The notes under the pieces: model-generated
Told to the model about the DNA's origin: nothing
Database searches by the model: none
Seen by the model: only the letters and a program-made list of their open reading frames with translations
Translations under genes and position numbers: made by a program
From: Chloroflexota bacterium
GTDB taxonomy: Bacteria; Chloroflexota; Anaerolineae; Anaerolineales; Anaerolineaceae
Direction: 5' to 3'
Length of the DNA stretch: 64,000 bases
Assembly: GCA_021825925.1 (NCBI GenBank)
Contig: JAKAFP010000002.1
Coordinates: 248,001 to 312,000, forward strand
Shown: positions 33,455-43,700 of the stretch, piece after piece
Position numbering within the stretch: the stretch's first letter is position 1
How the letters are laid out: each line of letters starts with the position of its first letter

Positions 33455-35362
33455 CTACTCGTTTTTTGATCCAATACATTTTAATTCCATTTGGACAATT
33501 GTATTAGTAATAACTTCAATTGCAACGCGTTGCTTTCGATATAAATCTGCCTCTGAAAGTGCGAGTTTCATGGCGATTTCTTTGACTTTCTTTCCCTCGA
33601 GAAATTTTAACTCAAGGATATTATACAATAACCATTCGCCTGTGTACTTGCGATCTCCTGCAGGTTTTATCTGTTCGATCGCATTTTTTAGCACAAATCT
33701 CAAGGCATTTGCCGGATTTGGCTCTTCTTCAGTAAGCTCATGCTTCACGATCTCAAACTTTAATAATGGATTGTCTGTAAGTTTGGGACCACCCCAGTAA
33801 TGAGTCAATGCATCTTTGACTGCCTGGGTTAATTCACTTTGCTTGATAGATGATTCCACCTGCAGAACACCCTTCCGATCATAACGTCCCGCCGCCCGCA
33901 ATCTCTGGATCAATTCTTCTCGTGGGTTCAAGCGTTCAAAAGTTCTGAACAGGTTTTCTTGTGTTTGCCGGTCTCTCAACACCATGGCTGACCGGTCTAC
34001 CAATATTTTTAACGCCGCCGAATCATCCGGTTGAAGGGGGAATTCCCCGGCGTATGCATTGACACCCAGGTACCCCAACAAAGTATCACCATCACCATTG
34101 TTGCCATTACGAATGGGCAGCAGTACATCAGCATGCCAGATGATGGGATCATCGTTTTCACCTGAATTGGAAATCAAAGTTTCGATCTCAGCCAATTGAT
34201 TCGCGTAAATATGGTTATCACCAGTGTGAATGACCATTGAAAGACCTTCTTCATTGACTTCAAGCAGGTAAGCCCCTGAAGCCTGTAAAAGATCACATAC
34301 GGCAGCCAGAACCATTTCAAGGAACTGTTTTAAATCGCTGCGTGTGATAATGCGGTCTTCAAGACTTCTGATCATCAAGAAATCTTCTTCATCTCTGGCA
34401 AAAAATATCCATTTTTCCAAATATGGATAGAACATGGTGATGGCGTATTCCGATACCAATATCATCACGACCATGACGATGGGCACAAAGGCGTTATACG
34501 GATTGCCAAAGGCTTGTCCTGCCCGACGGACGATCGTGACAACTGCGAGCGTCAGAATGGCTGTGATGGCGCCTCGCAGCAACCATTTGAACAACCGGCT
34601 TTTGACAACACGATCAGGCCAGGGAACCCCAAAGAAAGCCACAGAATAGGCCATGACCACCACAAAACCACCTAAAAGCAGGTTGGTTAATGTAGCAAGC
34701 GTCCAGAACACTAATTGTTGGTTTGCAGCAAAATTGGAACCATAAAGCAGGAACGGGAATGATCCCACCGCAGGCGCCAGAGCGCTGACAGTCAGGTAGA
34801 GCATCCGCCGTTTACTGGATTGAGTGACCGTTCTCCGATAGGCGCGAATGAAGTTGATCCATGAAAGGATCATGATCAATACATAATAAACAGTAAATAA
34901 TTCAGTTAAGAGTTTCGGTTCAAAATGTGGCGCCGGGGGCTGATCAACCACCAGCGGACCCAAAAACCAGGGTGTGGCGAGTAAAACAATTAATATTAGC
35001 GAGGCAAAATTGGTAACCCTGATGGCCCACTTGCGTCGCCAACGTGAAGGAAGCCCTGTGGTGGCCAGCAAAGCATCTGAAAAATTCAAATAAGAAGGAG
35101 GCAGCAGGATGATCCCCACCCACTGGATTCGCAGCCACATATTGATCGTTTGTGCAGTGGTCGTGGTTGCTGTAAAAGATTCAGTTGAAAAGATGATCAC
35201 CAAACAAAACATGATCCATGCAAAAGACCTGGCGACACGGTCACGCAGATTAAAGGATAAACCATAGAGCAAAAGCGAAAAAGCCGCAATTGCAATACCA
35301 GCCGTCAAAATCTGGCTGATGGTTCTTACAATTGAAACAAGTCCGTCTACCAAATTATCCAA
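33455..35362 (-). CDS. 7TM sensor protein with GAF-like and C-terminal helical/HTH-like domain
   Basis: 635 residues. The N-terminal part has about eight or nine helices (12-315). These include the LRIQWVGIILLPPSYLNF pattern of the 7TM region found in front of some histidine kinases. A GAF-like domain (about 335-475) follows. No HisKA or HATPase is present. Instead the C-terminus (about 480-630) is an all-helical domain ending in FLEGKKVKEIAMKLALSEA, which looks like an HTH of the kind at the end of some Chloroflexota signalling proteins. It may be a membrane-bound one-component regulator. The signal and targets are unknown. It is tightly packed with the upstream GNAT gene. Confidence 0.7.
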   Translation of the reverse strand: MDNLVDGLVSIVRTISQILTAGIAIAAFSLLLYGLSFNLRDRVARSFAWIMFCLVIIFSTESFTATTTTAQTINMWLRIQWVGIILLPPSYLNFSDALLATTGLPSRWRRKWAIRVTNFASLILIVLLATPWFLGPLVVDQPPAPHFEPKLLTELFTVYYVLIMILSWINFIRAYRRTVTQSSKRRMLYLTVSALAPAVGSFPFLLYGSNFAANQQLVFWTLATLTNLLLGGFVVVMAYSVAFFGVPWPDRVVKSRLFKWLLRGAITAILTLAVVTIVRRAGQAFGNPYNAFVPIVMVVMILVSEYAITMFYPYLEKWIFFARDEEDFLMIRSLEDRIITRSDLKQFLEMVLAAVCDLLQASGAYLLEVNEEGLSMVIHTGDNHIYANQLAEIETLISNSGENDDPIIWHADVLLPIRNGNNGDGDTLLGYLGVNAYAGEFPLQPDDSAALKILVDRSAMVLRDRQTQENLFRTFERLNPREELIQRLRAAGRYDRKGVLQVESSIKQSELTQAVKDALTHYWGGPKLTDNPLLKFEIVKHELTEEEPNPANALRFVLKNAIEQIKPAGDRKYTGEWLLYNILELKFLEGKKVKEIAMKLALSEADLYRKQRVAIEVITNTIVQMELKCIGSKNE

Positions 35363-35373
35363 AAACCTGCTCT

Positions 35374-35910
35374 CTATCGAAAAGTGTATGAATAGAAGAA
35401 AGCAATTTCTCGATTGCCAAAAAATCCATCCATAAATCCGCTGTAAACGTAACCCAACTTTTCTGCCAGCGCGATGGCTGCCTCATTCTTAATTGGTAGT
35501 TCCAATAAAATACGATAGATGCCAATGGCACGCAGCCAATCTTGAGCGGATAACAATAAAGCCGTTGCGACCCCTTGCCTTCGAAAAGGTTCATCCACTA
35601 CCAGATCGGTGATTCTTGCAGATTGCCTGTCATTAATCTCAAGCGTCAAATAACCGCTGCGCTGATTCTCGATCCGGGCAACCAGAAACAGGTCCTTCCT
35701 GGTCCAACAATCCAGGATCGCTGCCGGCGGACGGGGATACTCCAGGGTAAAAGGCCGCGGCATTCGTATCCTGCGGAAACTGGCCTGGATTTGTCCTTCT
35801 TCATAATAATTATTCATCTGCCAGGTGTGGGCTGTTTCGCTGCTGTGGGTCAGTTGTATCAGGGCTGGTATATCATTTGAAACAGCAGGGCGAATATCAA
35901 TGGAAGGCAT
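35374..35910 (-). CDS. GNAT-family acetyltransferase
   Basis: 178 residues. The acetyl-CoA loop RRQGVATALL (Q/R-x-x-G-x-[GA]) follows strand ITDLVVDEPF, and the C-terminal ALAEKLGYVYSGFMDGFF closes the fold. The substrate is not known. It could be a protein or small-molecule N-acetyltransferase; RimI-like specificity is not supported. It starts 1 base from the stop of the upstream membrane protein and ends 11 bases before the 7TM sensor start, so the three are almost certainly co-expressed. Confidence 0.82.
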   Translation of the reverse strand: MPSIDIRPAVSNDIPALIQLTHSSETAHTWQMNNYYEEGQIQASFRRIRMPRPFTLEYPRPPAAILDCWTRKDLFLVARIENQRSGYLTLEINDRQSARITDLVVDEPFRRQGVATALLLSAQDWLRAIGIYRILLELPIKNEAAIALAEKLGYVYSGFMDGFFGNREIAFFYSYTFR

Positions 35911-35911
35911 A

Positions 35912-36604
35912 TTAATTCTGTTGGACCGCTTTCACCAATATTTTTATCTCGCATTCGGGTAATTTTTCTTGCTGGTTTGTAAATACCACAATGCGAATTT
36001 TGTAATCACCCGGGGTGAGATCAGCAGAATTCCACAAACTGCCAAAAGGGGCATTATCAACCACTTCGCGGCCAGCCATAATTGGAATCCAATTATCCTG
36101 GTCAATGGGCGAATACTCGATCTTAAAATACCCGAGATTCGTAATATTAACAGTTCCGCTCAGTTCAACCTGACCACTGACACCATCGCCATCCAGAGGA
36201 TAACTCCAGTTTACCTGCCCAGGAACGCAACCTTTATTCAGAAAAGCACTCAGGGTCGGTATCAAACCCTGGGAGGTCGTTTCAATGGTCGGTGTTTCAA
36301 CGAATAAAGTAGGTTGTGCTGTCAAATCCACCGTGGGCGTTGCAACCTGAAAAACACCAGGGACGGAGGGGGTAACAAAAGTGTTGATCACAAACAAGCC
36401 AATCGCCAGCAACATACTGAACAGGACAAGAGACAAACCCGCATTTATTCTACGTTGGGCAAGTTCTTTTTCCAATCCAAACAAGGCCATGGACCAGTCA
36501 CGCCATGCCAGGTAAACCTTTCTGACATATACCAGAATCACTGCTCCAAGCAAAATGTAAAAAAGTATCTCGTATTGCGTTAGAAAACGTAAGATTGCAT
36601 CCAT
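35912..36604 (-). CDS. membrane protein with extracytoplasmic beta-domain, unknown function
   Basis: 230 residues; not recognised. Two transmembrane helices (about 10-27 and 52-75) enclose a short charged cytoplasmic loop. A Thr/Pro-rich spacer (about 85-115) then leads to an exported domain of about 110 residues. Two cysteines (in GCVPGQVNWSYP and PECEIK) could form a disulfide, and the strand pattern suggests an immunoglobulin-like fold (GYFKIEYSPID, GDYKIRIVVF). Similar proteins are common in Anaerolineae as far as I recall. It precedes the GNAT and 7TM genes. Confidence 0.7.
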   Translation of the reverse strand: MDAILRFLTQYEILFYILLGAVILVYVRKVYLAWRDWSMALFGLEKELAQRRINAGLSLVLFSMLLAIGLFVINTFVTPSVPGVFQVATPTVDLTAQPTLFVETPTIETTSQGLIPTLSAFLNKGCVPGQVNWSYPLDGDGVSGQVELSGTVNITNLGYFKIEYSPIDQDNWIPIMAGREVVDNAPFGSLWNSADLTPGDYKIRIVVFTNQQEKLPECEIKILVKAVQQN

Positions 36605-36643
36605 TAAAAACGTTTCACTACCAGACCGCCATTATTGGGTTGA

Positions 36644-37486
36644 TTAAGCACCTATGGATTCAAGAACACCCTTGATCAATGTCGTTAATTTTGGCACGAT
36701 CAGAGAACCGGCTGCCAGGACTTCTTCATGCGTCGTTTCAGTGTTTCCGTCCAAATTGGCCTTATTGCTGATACCTGAAAAAGCGAGTACCCGGGTTCTA
36801 CCATGCCTTGCCACGATCGCTTCTGGCACGGTTGACATTCCGACTGCATCCGCACCGATGCCCCGTAAAAAGCGAAGGTCTGCAGGTGATTCAAAGGAAG
36901 GTCCTGAAAGGCACACATAAACGCCTTTATGAAGTTCAATTTTATTCTTCCTGGCAATCTCAGAAGAGAGTTTGATCAATTCGCGATCATAAACCTGGCT
37001 CATATCCGGGAAGCGTTCTCCAAACTCATCTAGGTTGGGTCCCCGTAGTGGATTCAAACCTGCCATGCCGATCAGACCAATATGATCACTCAAGGCCATC
37101 ACATCCCCTGGCTGGTAATCCGGGTTGATCGCTCCCGCCGCGTTGGTAAGAATGATGATTCCGATTTTCATGCGCTGCATCACCCTGATCGGCAACGTGA
37201 CATGATCCATGGTGTAACCTTCATAATAATGCGCCCTGCCCTGCATGACCATCACCGGCACTCCCGCCAGTGAACCGATCACCAGTCTGCCGGCGTGGCC
37301 GTGGATGGTGGATACAGGCCAGTTGGGAATTTCTGCATAAGGGATGACCACAGGGTCAACCACTTCATCTGCCAGACCGCCCAGACCTGAGCCCAACACC
37401 AACGCCACCTGCGGAGCAATTTTGATCTTCTTCGTGATGGCTTGTGCGGCTTGATCAATATCCTTGATAGTCACAAAAGGGTTCAT
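36644..37486 (-). CDS. punA: purine nucleoside phosphorylase
   Basis: 280 residues, trimeric PNP class. Motifs: GSGLGGLADEV (phosphate loop), MQGRAHYYEGY, NAAGAINP, and SGPSFESPAD with MSTVPEAIVARH near the purine site. It converts inosine or guanosine plus phosphate to the base and ribose-1-phosphate. It appears to be the first gene of a long minus-strand run ending at lgt. A TATAAT lies at 37523-37528 upstream. With mtnP and the pyrimidine phosphorylase in this window it completes a nucleoside-salvage set. Confidence 0.93.
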   Translation of the reverse strand: MNPFVTIKDIDQAAQAITKKIKIAPQVALVLGSGLGGLADEVVDPVVIPYAEIPNWPVSTIHGHAGRLVIGSLAGVPVMVMQGRAHYYEGYTMDHVTLPIRVMQRMKIGIIILTNAAGAINPDYQPGDVMALSDHIGLIGMAGLNPLRGPNLDEFGERFPDMSQVYDRELIKLSSEIARKNKIELHKGVYVCLSGPSFESPADLRFLRGIGADAVGMSTVPEAIVARHGRTRVLAFSGISNKANLDGNTETTHEEVLAAGSLIVPKLTTLIKGVLESIGA

Positions 37487-37587
37487 ATTTCCTCATAATT
37501 TGCAAGCTATGGCTAAAAATAAATTATACACGATTTGAAAAACCAATCTTCCAAACCACTCAATTGTTCAGACGACTTCCGACATTA

Positions 37588-38625
37588 TTATGCTAAAACT
37601 TTTTTAAAGGCATTCAAGGTTTGTTGAACTGCGGCGTCATCCACCCAGGCGTGAGTCACAAGCCTCAATCGCCGTTCGGCTACGGCACTCACTTTGACAC
37701 CTTCAGTCGCCAGTTTTTTGACAATTTCTGCGGCATTGCCATTAACTTCAGCTCTCAGGGAGGGAAATACCATGTTCGTTTGCGGCAATCCCATCTCAAA
37801 GTGGATTCCAGTCAACTTGCCCAAACCTTGTGCAAGTTCGCTTGCCCTCCGGTGGTCTTCTGCCAGGCGGTCCACCATGCTATCAAGAGCCACAAGTCCT
37901 GCGGCTGCCAATACACCTGCCTGACGCATCCCGCCCCCCAGCATTTTCCGCATGCGGCGCGCCTTGCCAATAAATTCACGTGAACCGCAAAGCACCGATC
38001 CAACCGGGGCACATAAACCCTTGCTTAAACAAAAGGTAACACTGTCGGCCTCTTTTACAAACTCTTTTACATTGATATTTAAAGCCACTGAGGCATTGAA
38101 AATTCGTGCTCCATCAACATGCAGCTTCATGTCATGATGATGAGCCAGTTTTGCCACTTCATTGGAATATTCTTTTGAAAGGACCACACCACCACAACGG
38201 TTTTGGGTATTCTCAAGAATGACCAGTTTTGAGACGGGATGATGCACATCATCAGGTCTGATTGCCCCTAATATGTCGTCAATTCGCAGGGTACCATCTG
38301 CCTGGTTGGGTAAGGTATGGGGGAACACGCCTCCCAAAGCTGAAATACCACCCGCTTCAAACGAGAATGTGTGTCCTTTGTCACCCATGATGGCTTCATC
38401 GCCGCGCTGACAATGCACCAAAACTGCGATCAAGTTCCCCATGGTGCCTGAGGGGACAAACAAACCCGCCTCTTTACCCATTTTATCTGCGGCTGCTTCT
38501 TGAAGCATGTTTACATTGGGGTCTTCACCATAGACATCATCACCCACTTCGGCATGGGCCATGGCCTCACGCATCTCGGGGGTGGGTTTGGTGACTGTGT
38601 CAGAACGCAAATCAACAATATTCAT
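37588..38625 (-). CDS. ltaE: low-specificity L-threonine aldolase
   Basis: 345 residues. A PLP fold-type I enzyme with the start [21 protein letters not shown] (cofactor Asp) and the Schiff-base Lys in [12 protein letters not shown]. It cleaves L-threonine or L-allo-threonine to glycine and acetaldehyde. It lies 14 bases after rluD in the lspA-rluD-ltaE run; the combination has no obvious functional logic. Confidence 0.95.
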   Translation of the reverse strand: MNIVDLRSDTVTKPTPEMREAMAHAEVGDDVYGEDPNVNMLQEAAADKMGKEAGLFVPSGTMGNLIAVLVHCQRGDEAIMGDKGHTFSFEAGGISALGGVFPHTLPNQADGTLRIDDILGAIRPDDVHHPVSKLVILENTQNRCGGVVLSKEYSNEVAKLAHHHDMKLHVDGARIFNASVALNINVKEFVKEADSVTFCLSKGLCAPVGSVLCGSREFIGKARRMRKMLGGGMRQAGVLAAAGLVALDSMVDRLAEDHRRASELAQGLGKLTGIHFEMGLPQTNMVFPSLRAEVNGNAAEIVKKLATEGVKVSAVAERRLRLVTHAWVDDAAVQQTLNAFKKVLA

Positions 38626-38639
38626 TTCGTTCTCCAGAA

Positions 38640-39557
38640 TCAGCGTAAAGAATCGAGGACAGCCAGTAATTCCGCTGGCAGGGGTGCTTCAAAGGTCCTG
38701 GGTGTTTTTTCACCCGGCAGTGTGATTTTCAATTTGGCGGCATGCAAGAAATGGCGCCGAATGTCCACCGAGGGATGGCTGCGCCCATAGACTATGTCGC
38801 CGGTGATCGGGCATTTCAAAAATGCCAGATGAAGCCTGATCTGGTGGGTTCGCCCCGTTTCAGGATGCGCCTCCACCAGGGTGTGTTCTCTGAAAGTTTC
38901 AAGGGTGCGGTATTCGGTGACCGATGCCCTGCCCTTCATTTCTGAAACAACCGCCATTTTTTTGCGATGCGATGGATCCCTTGCGATGGCAGCTTCGATC
39001 CGACCGGTAGGCGTGGGTGGTCTTCCATCCACTAAAGCGATATAGATCTTTTCAACTTTGCGCGACTTGAACTGCTCTTGAAGCCAGCGATGGGCGGTTT
39101 CATTTTTGGCGATCACGATCAGCCCTGAGGTATCCTTGTCGAGCCGGTGCACAACACCGGGGCGTAATTCTCCGCCAATCCCTTGAAGATCGGTAAATCT
39201 GGCCAGGGCGGCATGTACCAGGGTGCCGGTGTCATGACCCGCAGCAGGATGCACCACCATACCGGCAGGTTTATTGATCACCGCAAGATCACTGTTTTCA
39301 AAGATCACATCCAGGTCAATTTTTTCAGGAACAAGTTCACTGCTGGCAATTTCAGGCAGTACAATTTCAACCACATTTCCAAATTCAACCACAAAACCTG
39401 TTTTGGTGATGGCCTGTTGATCAACCAAAACCACACCTTCCTTGATTAAAGTCTGCAGACGAGAACGCGAATAATCAGGCAGCTTTACTGCCAGAAATTT
39501 ATCCAGTCGGTCGCTGTCTTGATCAAGGACCTTAAAGGCCAAACGGTTTGAGGTCAA
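38640..39557 (-). CDS. rluD: RluD-type 23S rRNA pseudouridine synthase
   Basis: 305 residues. An N-terminal S4 domain (about 14-75) is followed by the RluA-family catalytic domain. The catalytic Asp is in [15 protein letters not shown], and [11 protein letters not shown] is near the C-terminus. RluD-type enzymes modify U1911, U1915 and U1917 in 23S rRNA helix 69; the exact sites here are inferred by family. It overlaps lspA by 4 bp, a conserved neighbourhood in many bacteria. Confidence 0.93.
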   Translation of the reverse strand: MTSNRLAFKVLDQDSDRLDKFLAVKLPDYSRSRLQTLIKEGVVLVDQQAITKTGFVVEFGNVVEIVLPEIASSELVPEKIDLDVIFENSDLAVINKPAGMVVHPAAGHDTGTLVHAALARFTDLQGIGGELRPGVVHRLDKDTSGLIVIAKNETAHRWLQEQFKSRKVEKIYIALVDGRPPTPTGRIEAAIARDPSHRKKMAVVSEMKGRASVTEYRTLETFREHTLVEAHPETGRTHQIRLHLAFLKCPITGDIVYGRSHPSVDIRRHFLHAAKLKITLPGEKTPRTFEAPLPAELLAVLDSLR

Positions 39558-40087
39558 TTCTCGCTTCCAGTTTCATTTGCAGGTTCTTCCAATTTGGAGG
39601 CAGCCGCTTTTTTCTTTTCGTTGCGATCCTGCAACCAGACGGCAATCAACAAAATGATCACACCGACAGTGATGGATGAATCGGCTACATTGAATATTGC
39701 AAAGTTGCCCACTGAAATAAAATCCGTGACGCGGCCAAAGAAAATTCGGTCAATCAGGTTGCCCACGGCACCCGCCAGCTGAAGCGATAACGCAAAACGG
39801 ATCACTTTTTCGTTTTCAGGGATGTGTGGGTAATAGTAGATAATTACACCGGATACGATTACCGCCAGCCCCATAAAGATCGGGTTGGCATCTTTGAACA
39901 TTCCAAAAGCGGCGCCCGTGTTATGGATATATAAGAGTCTGGCATAGGGCATCAACCAATCCCATGGTGCCCAGGTTTCTCCGTAAACCATATACTTTCT
40001 GATAAAAAACTTGGTAAGCTGGTCAACGATCACGATCAAAGTTGCGATCAACAATAACCAGCGAATTGACTTTAAAAATTTCTTCAA
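39554..40087 (-). CDS. lspA: lipoprotein signal peptidase (signal peptidase II)
   Basis: 177 residues from TTG 40087, chosen because GGAGG sits 5 bases upstream; the longer ATG frame (to 40153) would add 22 residues and put this SD inside the gene. Four transmembrane helices are present. The catalytic aspartates are in GNLIDRIFFGRVTDFI and the NVADSSI motif. It cleaves lipid-modified prolipoproteins before Cys. The C-terminal tail is Lys/Glu/Ala-rich and variable. Confidence 0.93.
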   Translation of the reverse strand: MKKFLKSIRWLLLIATLIVIVDQLTKFFIRKYMVYGETWAPWDWLMPYARLLYIHNTGAAFGMFKDANPIFMGLAVIVSGVIIYYYPHIPENEKVIRFALSLQLAGAVGNLIDRIFFGRVTDFISVGNFAIFNVADSSITVGVIILLIAVWLQDRNEKKKAAASKLEEPANETGSEN

Positions 40088-40253
40088 AAGAACCTCCAAC
40101 CAGGGATAAGACCTGCCTTTTTGTTTAATGTTCTTTGCTTGGACCCTACCCAATTCTCATTAAAGCCATGTATTCTAATTTTAGAGGCTCCGCAAGTAAC
40201 AATTATTGAATTTTACCTTATTTTTCCATCCCCCTGGTTTCAAGCATGCGGCC

Positions 40254-40610
40254 CTAAAAGGTCAATACTTTGTCTGCTTCCACCGTCCATAAACAAAGTT
40301 GACTCATGGTACTGATCTCTACGCCTTCAATTAACTGCAAGCCACTGATACCGCGAGCTTCAGAACAAGAACCGCAAGCTTTCACCTTGGCGCCCCTGCT
40401 GATGATCGCTTTGACCATCCGCTCAATGTTATAGTAACCCTGTGGTGTGACCTGGTTAGGGAGTGCACAAGTCACTGCATCAGCCATTAAAAAGACATTC
40501 ACTTCAACCTTATCAGCATGTTCTTTCTGCAAAGTCATGGCCATTCGCAATGCATTATAGGCTTTTTCTGTTCCGTATGGGGCATCATTTATGATAAACA
40601 GTATTTTCAT
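40254..40610 (-). CDS. DsrE/DsrF-like (YchN) family protein
   Basis: 118 residues from ATG 40610; the true family start MKILFIINDAPYGTEKAYNA fits, while the ten-codon extension does not. The fold is DsrE/F (COG1553) with conserved cysteines in ACGSCSEARG and in the central VTCALPNQ. Family members carry sulfur (TusD/DsrE) or have unknown roles (YchN). No sulfite reductase or tus genes are near, so sulfur relay is only a possibility. Confidence 0.85.
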   Translation of the reverse strand: MKILFIINDAPYGTEKAYNALRMAMTLQKEHADKVEVNVFLMADAVTCALPNQVTPQGYYNIERMVKAIISRGAKVKACGSCSEARGISGLQLIEGVEISTMSQLCLWTVEADKVLTF

Positions 40611-40689
40611 AATTATTGTCCTTGGAGAGTAAATATCCATTTCCTTGCGATAAGACCTGTCGCTATTAATAATAAACTACTTCACAAAA

Positions 40690-40713
40690 AAGAGGCCCCT
40701 CGCGGAGCCTCTT
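40690..40713 (-). terminator. terminator after ileS
   Basis: AAGAGGC (40690-40696) pairs with GCCTCTT (40707-40713), with a GC-rich inner part. The minus strand continues as TTTTTTGTG right after the ileS stop codon. Confidence 0.85.
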
Positions 40714-40717
40714 CATG

Positions 40718-43700
40718 TCATGCCTTTTTCAAACCGATCGAAACTTTTTCACCATCAAACTCATCTTCAAATGGTACTGCGTCTGATGGAACTGGACCCG
40801 TTTTCATCTCAATTGTGAGCGTCTCGGTCTGGATGTAATCCGCGAAGGCTTTGACGGCCTCTGCCAAACCGGAAGTGGCATTGAAATAGAGGATGATACG
40901 ATCAGCGATCTCGAGATCAGCAGTTTTCCGCAGATCCTGGACCCGACGCACAAACTCACGGGCTAAACCTTCCTGAACCAATTCAGGGGTCAGATCTGTC
41001 ACAAGTGCCGCCAGGTATGCGCCTTCAGAACCCACGGCATACCCTTCCCTGGCCTGGATGCGCACTTCCACTTCTTCAGGAAGCAACATCAACGCTTCAC
41101 CATTGACCGTTACGGCAATGGATTCACCTGCCAATAATTTTTGGGCGTGTTTTTCAACTTCCAAAGCCAGCACTGCCTTGCGGATGTCGGGATAGCGGTT
41201 GCCGTATTTTTGTCCCAGCTGCTTGGGCAGCGGATTCAGCGTATAGCTCACAGCTTCTGAGGCTGAATTGAGCGAACGCACTGTTTTGACATTCAACTCG
41301 TCTTCCAACAGATCAGCGTACTCTTCCAAAACTGAAGCTTCTTCGCGGGTGCTGACGGCAAAAGCGGCCTCAGAAAGGGGCTGACGAACCTTGCGGTTGG
41401 CTTTGTTGCGGGCGGCGTGTCCGAGTGAAGTTAGCCTCATCACCAGGCTCATATCCCGATTGAGTTTTTCATTGATCCGGGCAGGATCGTAATCCGGCCA
41501 GGGCATCAAATGCACGGAGTCCGGCAATCCTTCCTCAACCGATCCCACCAGGTTCAAGAAGAGTTCATCTGCAATGAAGGGCATGGTGGGTGCGAGCAGC
41601 TTGCTCACAGTCACCAACGCTTCATACAAAGTGGCGTATGCGGCCTGCTTGTCGGTATCAGAACCACTCTTCCAGAAACGGCGGCGTGAACGTCTCAGGT
41701 ACCAGTTTGAAAGCTGATCTACAAACTGTTCGATCGGACGGGTCGCCCCGATCACATCATAGGTTTCAAGCGCCTGGGTGACATCCTTAACCAGCGTATG
41801 CAGGGATGAGAGCAGCCACTGATCGAGCAAACTATATTCGATCTTCGCATTCTGATCTGGCTTCCATCCATCAAGGTTGGCATAGGTCACAAAGAAGGAA
41901 TAGGTATTCCACAATGTGAGCGTGAAGTTGCGCAGCACTTCTCCCACCAGATCGCTGGAGAAGCGTCTTTCCTGCCCGGGAGGACTTGCGGTATAGAGGT
42001 ACCATCGCATCGCATCCGCACCGTTTTTGTCGAGCACTTCCCACGGAGAAACCACATTACCACGGGTTTTTGACATCTTCTGGCCTTGTCCATCCAGGAT
42101 CAGTCCCAGGCAGATCACGTTCTTATAAGATGGCGAGTCGAAAAGTAAAGTGCTGATGGCGTGCAAGGAATAGAACCAACCTCTGGTTTGGTCCACAGCT
42201 TCGCAGATGTAATCCGCGGGGAATTGTTCCTTGAACTTCTCAACATTTTCGAAAGGATAATGCCACTGGGCGTACGGCATGGAACCTGAATCAAACCACA
42301 CATCAATCAATTCGGGCACACGGCGCATACGTTTGCCGCAATCAGGGCATTTCAGTGAGATCTCATCCACATGCGGACGATGCAGGTCAGAGTTAGTCAG
42401 GTCGCGTCCGGCTTTTTCTGAAAGTTCGGCGACGGAGCCGATGCAGGTTTGAGTATGGCACTCTTCACATTCCCATACTGGCAGTGGAGTTCCCCAATAG
42501 CGTTCACGCCCAAGCGCCCAGTCTATGTTGTTGGCCAGCCAGTTACCAAAGCGGCCTTTCTTGATGTGCTCCGGGTACCAGTTGATCTGGTCGTTGATCT
42601 CAACCAACCGTTCCTTGAACTGGCTGGTGCGGATATACCAGGTGGGTCGAGCGTAATACAACAGCGGTGTACTGCAGCGCCAGCAGAACGGGTACGTGTG
42701 TGTATAAACCACGGATTTGAAAAGCAAACCACGTTCATCCAGGGTCTTGGTGATCATGGGATCTGCATCTTTAACAAACACCCCTGCCCAGGGTTTGACC
42801 TCGGTGATGAAGGTGCCATCAGGCGCAACAGTGCACAAAACAGGCAGGTCATTTTCAAGCGAAACCTGCATGTCGTCCTGGCCAAATGCAGGAGCAATAT
42901 GCACCAAACCTGAACCATCTTCGACAGTTACAAACTCGCCCAGGATCACATAATGAGCAGGTTTCTCGGTTGGTAAAAAGGTAAACAGGGGATTATATTT
43001 CTTACCCTTGAGCTGTTTGCCTTTGAAACGATCAACCACGGTCACGGATTCTTCGCCAAATACTTTTTCGACCAGTGCCTGAGCCAGGATCAATCGTTCA
43101 GTTCCGCCCTCAGGCAGATTACGTTCCACCGTTACATAATCCACGTCTGCACCGGCAGCCACAGCCACATTGGCCGGCAGCGTCCACGGGGTGGTCGTCC
43201 ATACCAACAGCGAGGTACCAGGAGCATCCACCAACGGCATGCGCACAAACAGTGAAGGTTCACTGACTTCTTTGTAACCTTGTGCCACTTCATGGTCAGA
43301 AAGCGGCGTTCCGCAGCGCGGACAGTAAGGCACCACTTTGTAACCCTGATAGAGCAGATCGCGATCCCAGAAATTCTTCAAGATCGCCCAAATGGATTCC
43401 ATATATTCATTCTTGTAAGTGATGTAAGCGGTATCGAGGTCCACCCAATATCCAATACGATCGGTCAATTTTTCCCAATCTTTGATATAGGTGAAGGCAG
43501 ATTCACGGCAAAGTTCATTGAATTTGCCAATGCCGAATTCTTCGATATCACGCTTGTTTTTAAAGCCAAGCTTCTTTTCAACTTCGATTTCCACAGGCAG
43601 ACCGTGAGTATCCCAGCCGCCCCTGCGAGACACGTGATATCCCTGCATGGTCTTGTAACGCGGAAAAATATCCTTGAAGGCGCGGGCTAAAACGTGGTGA

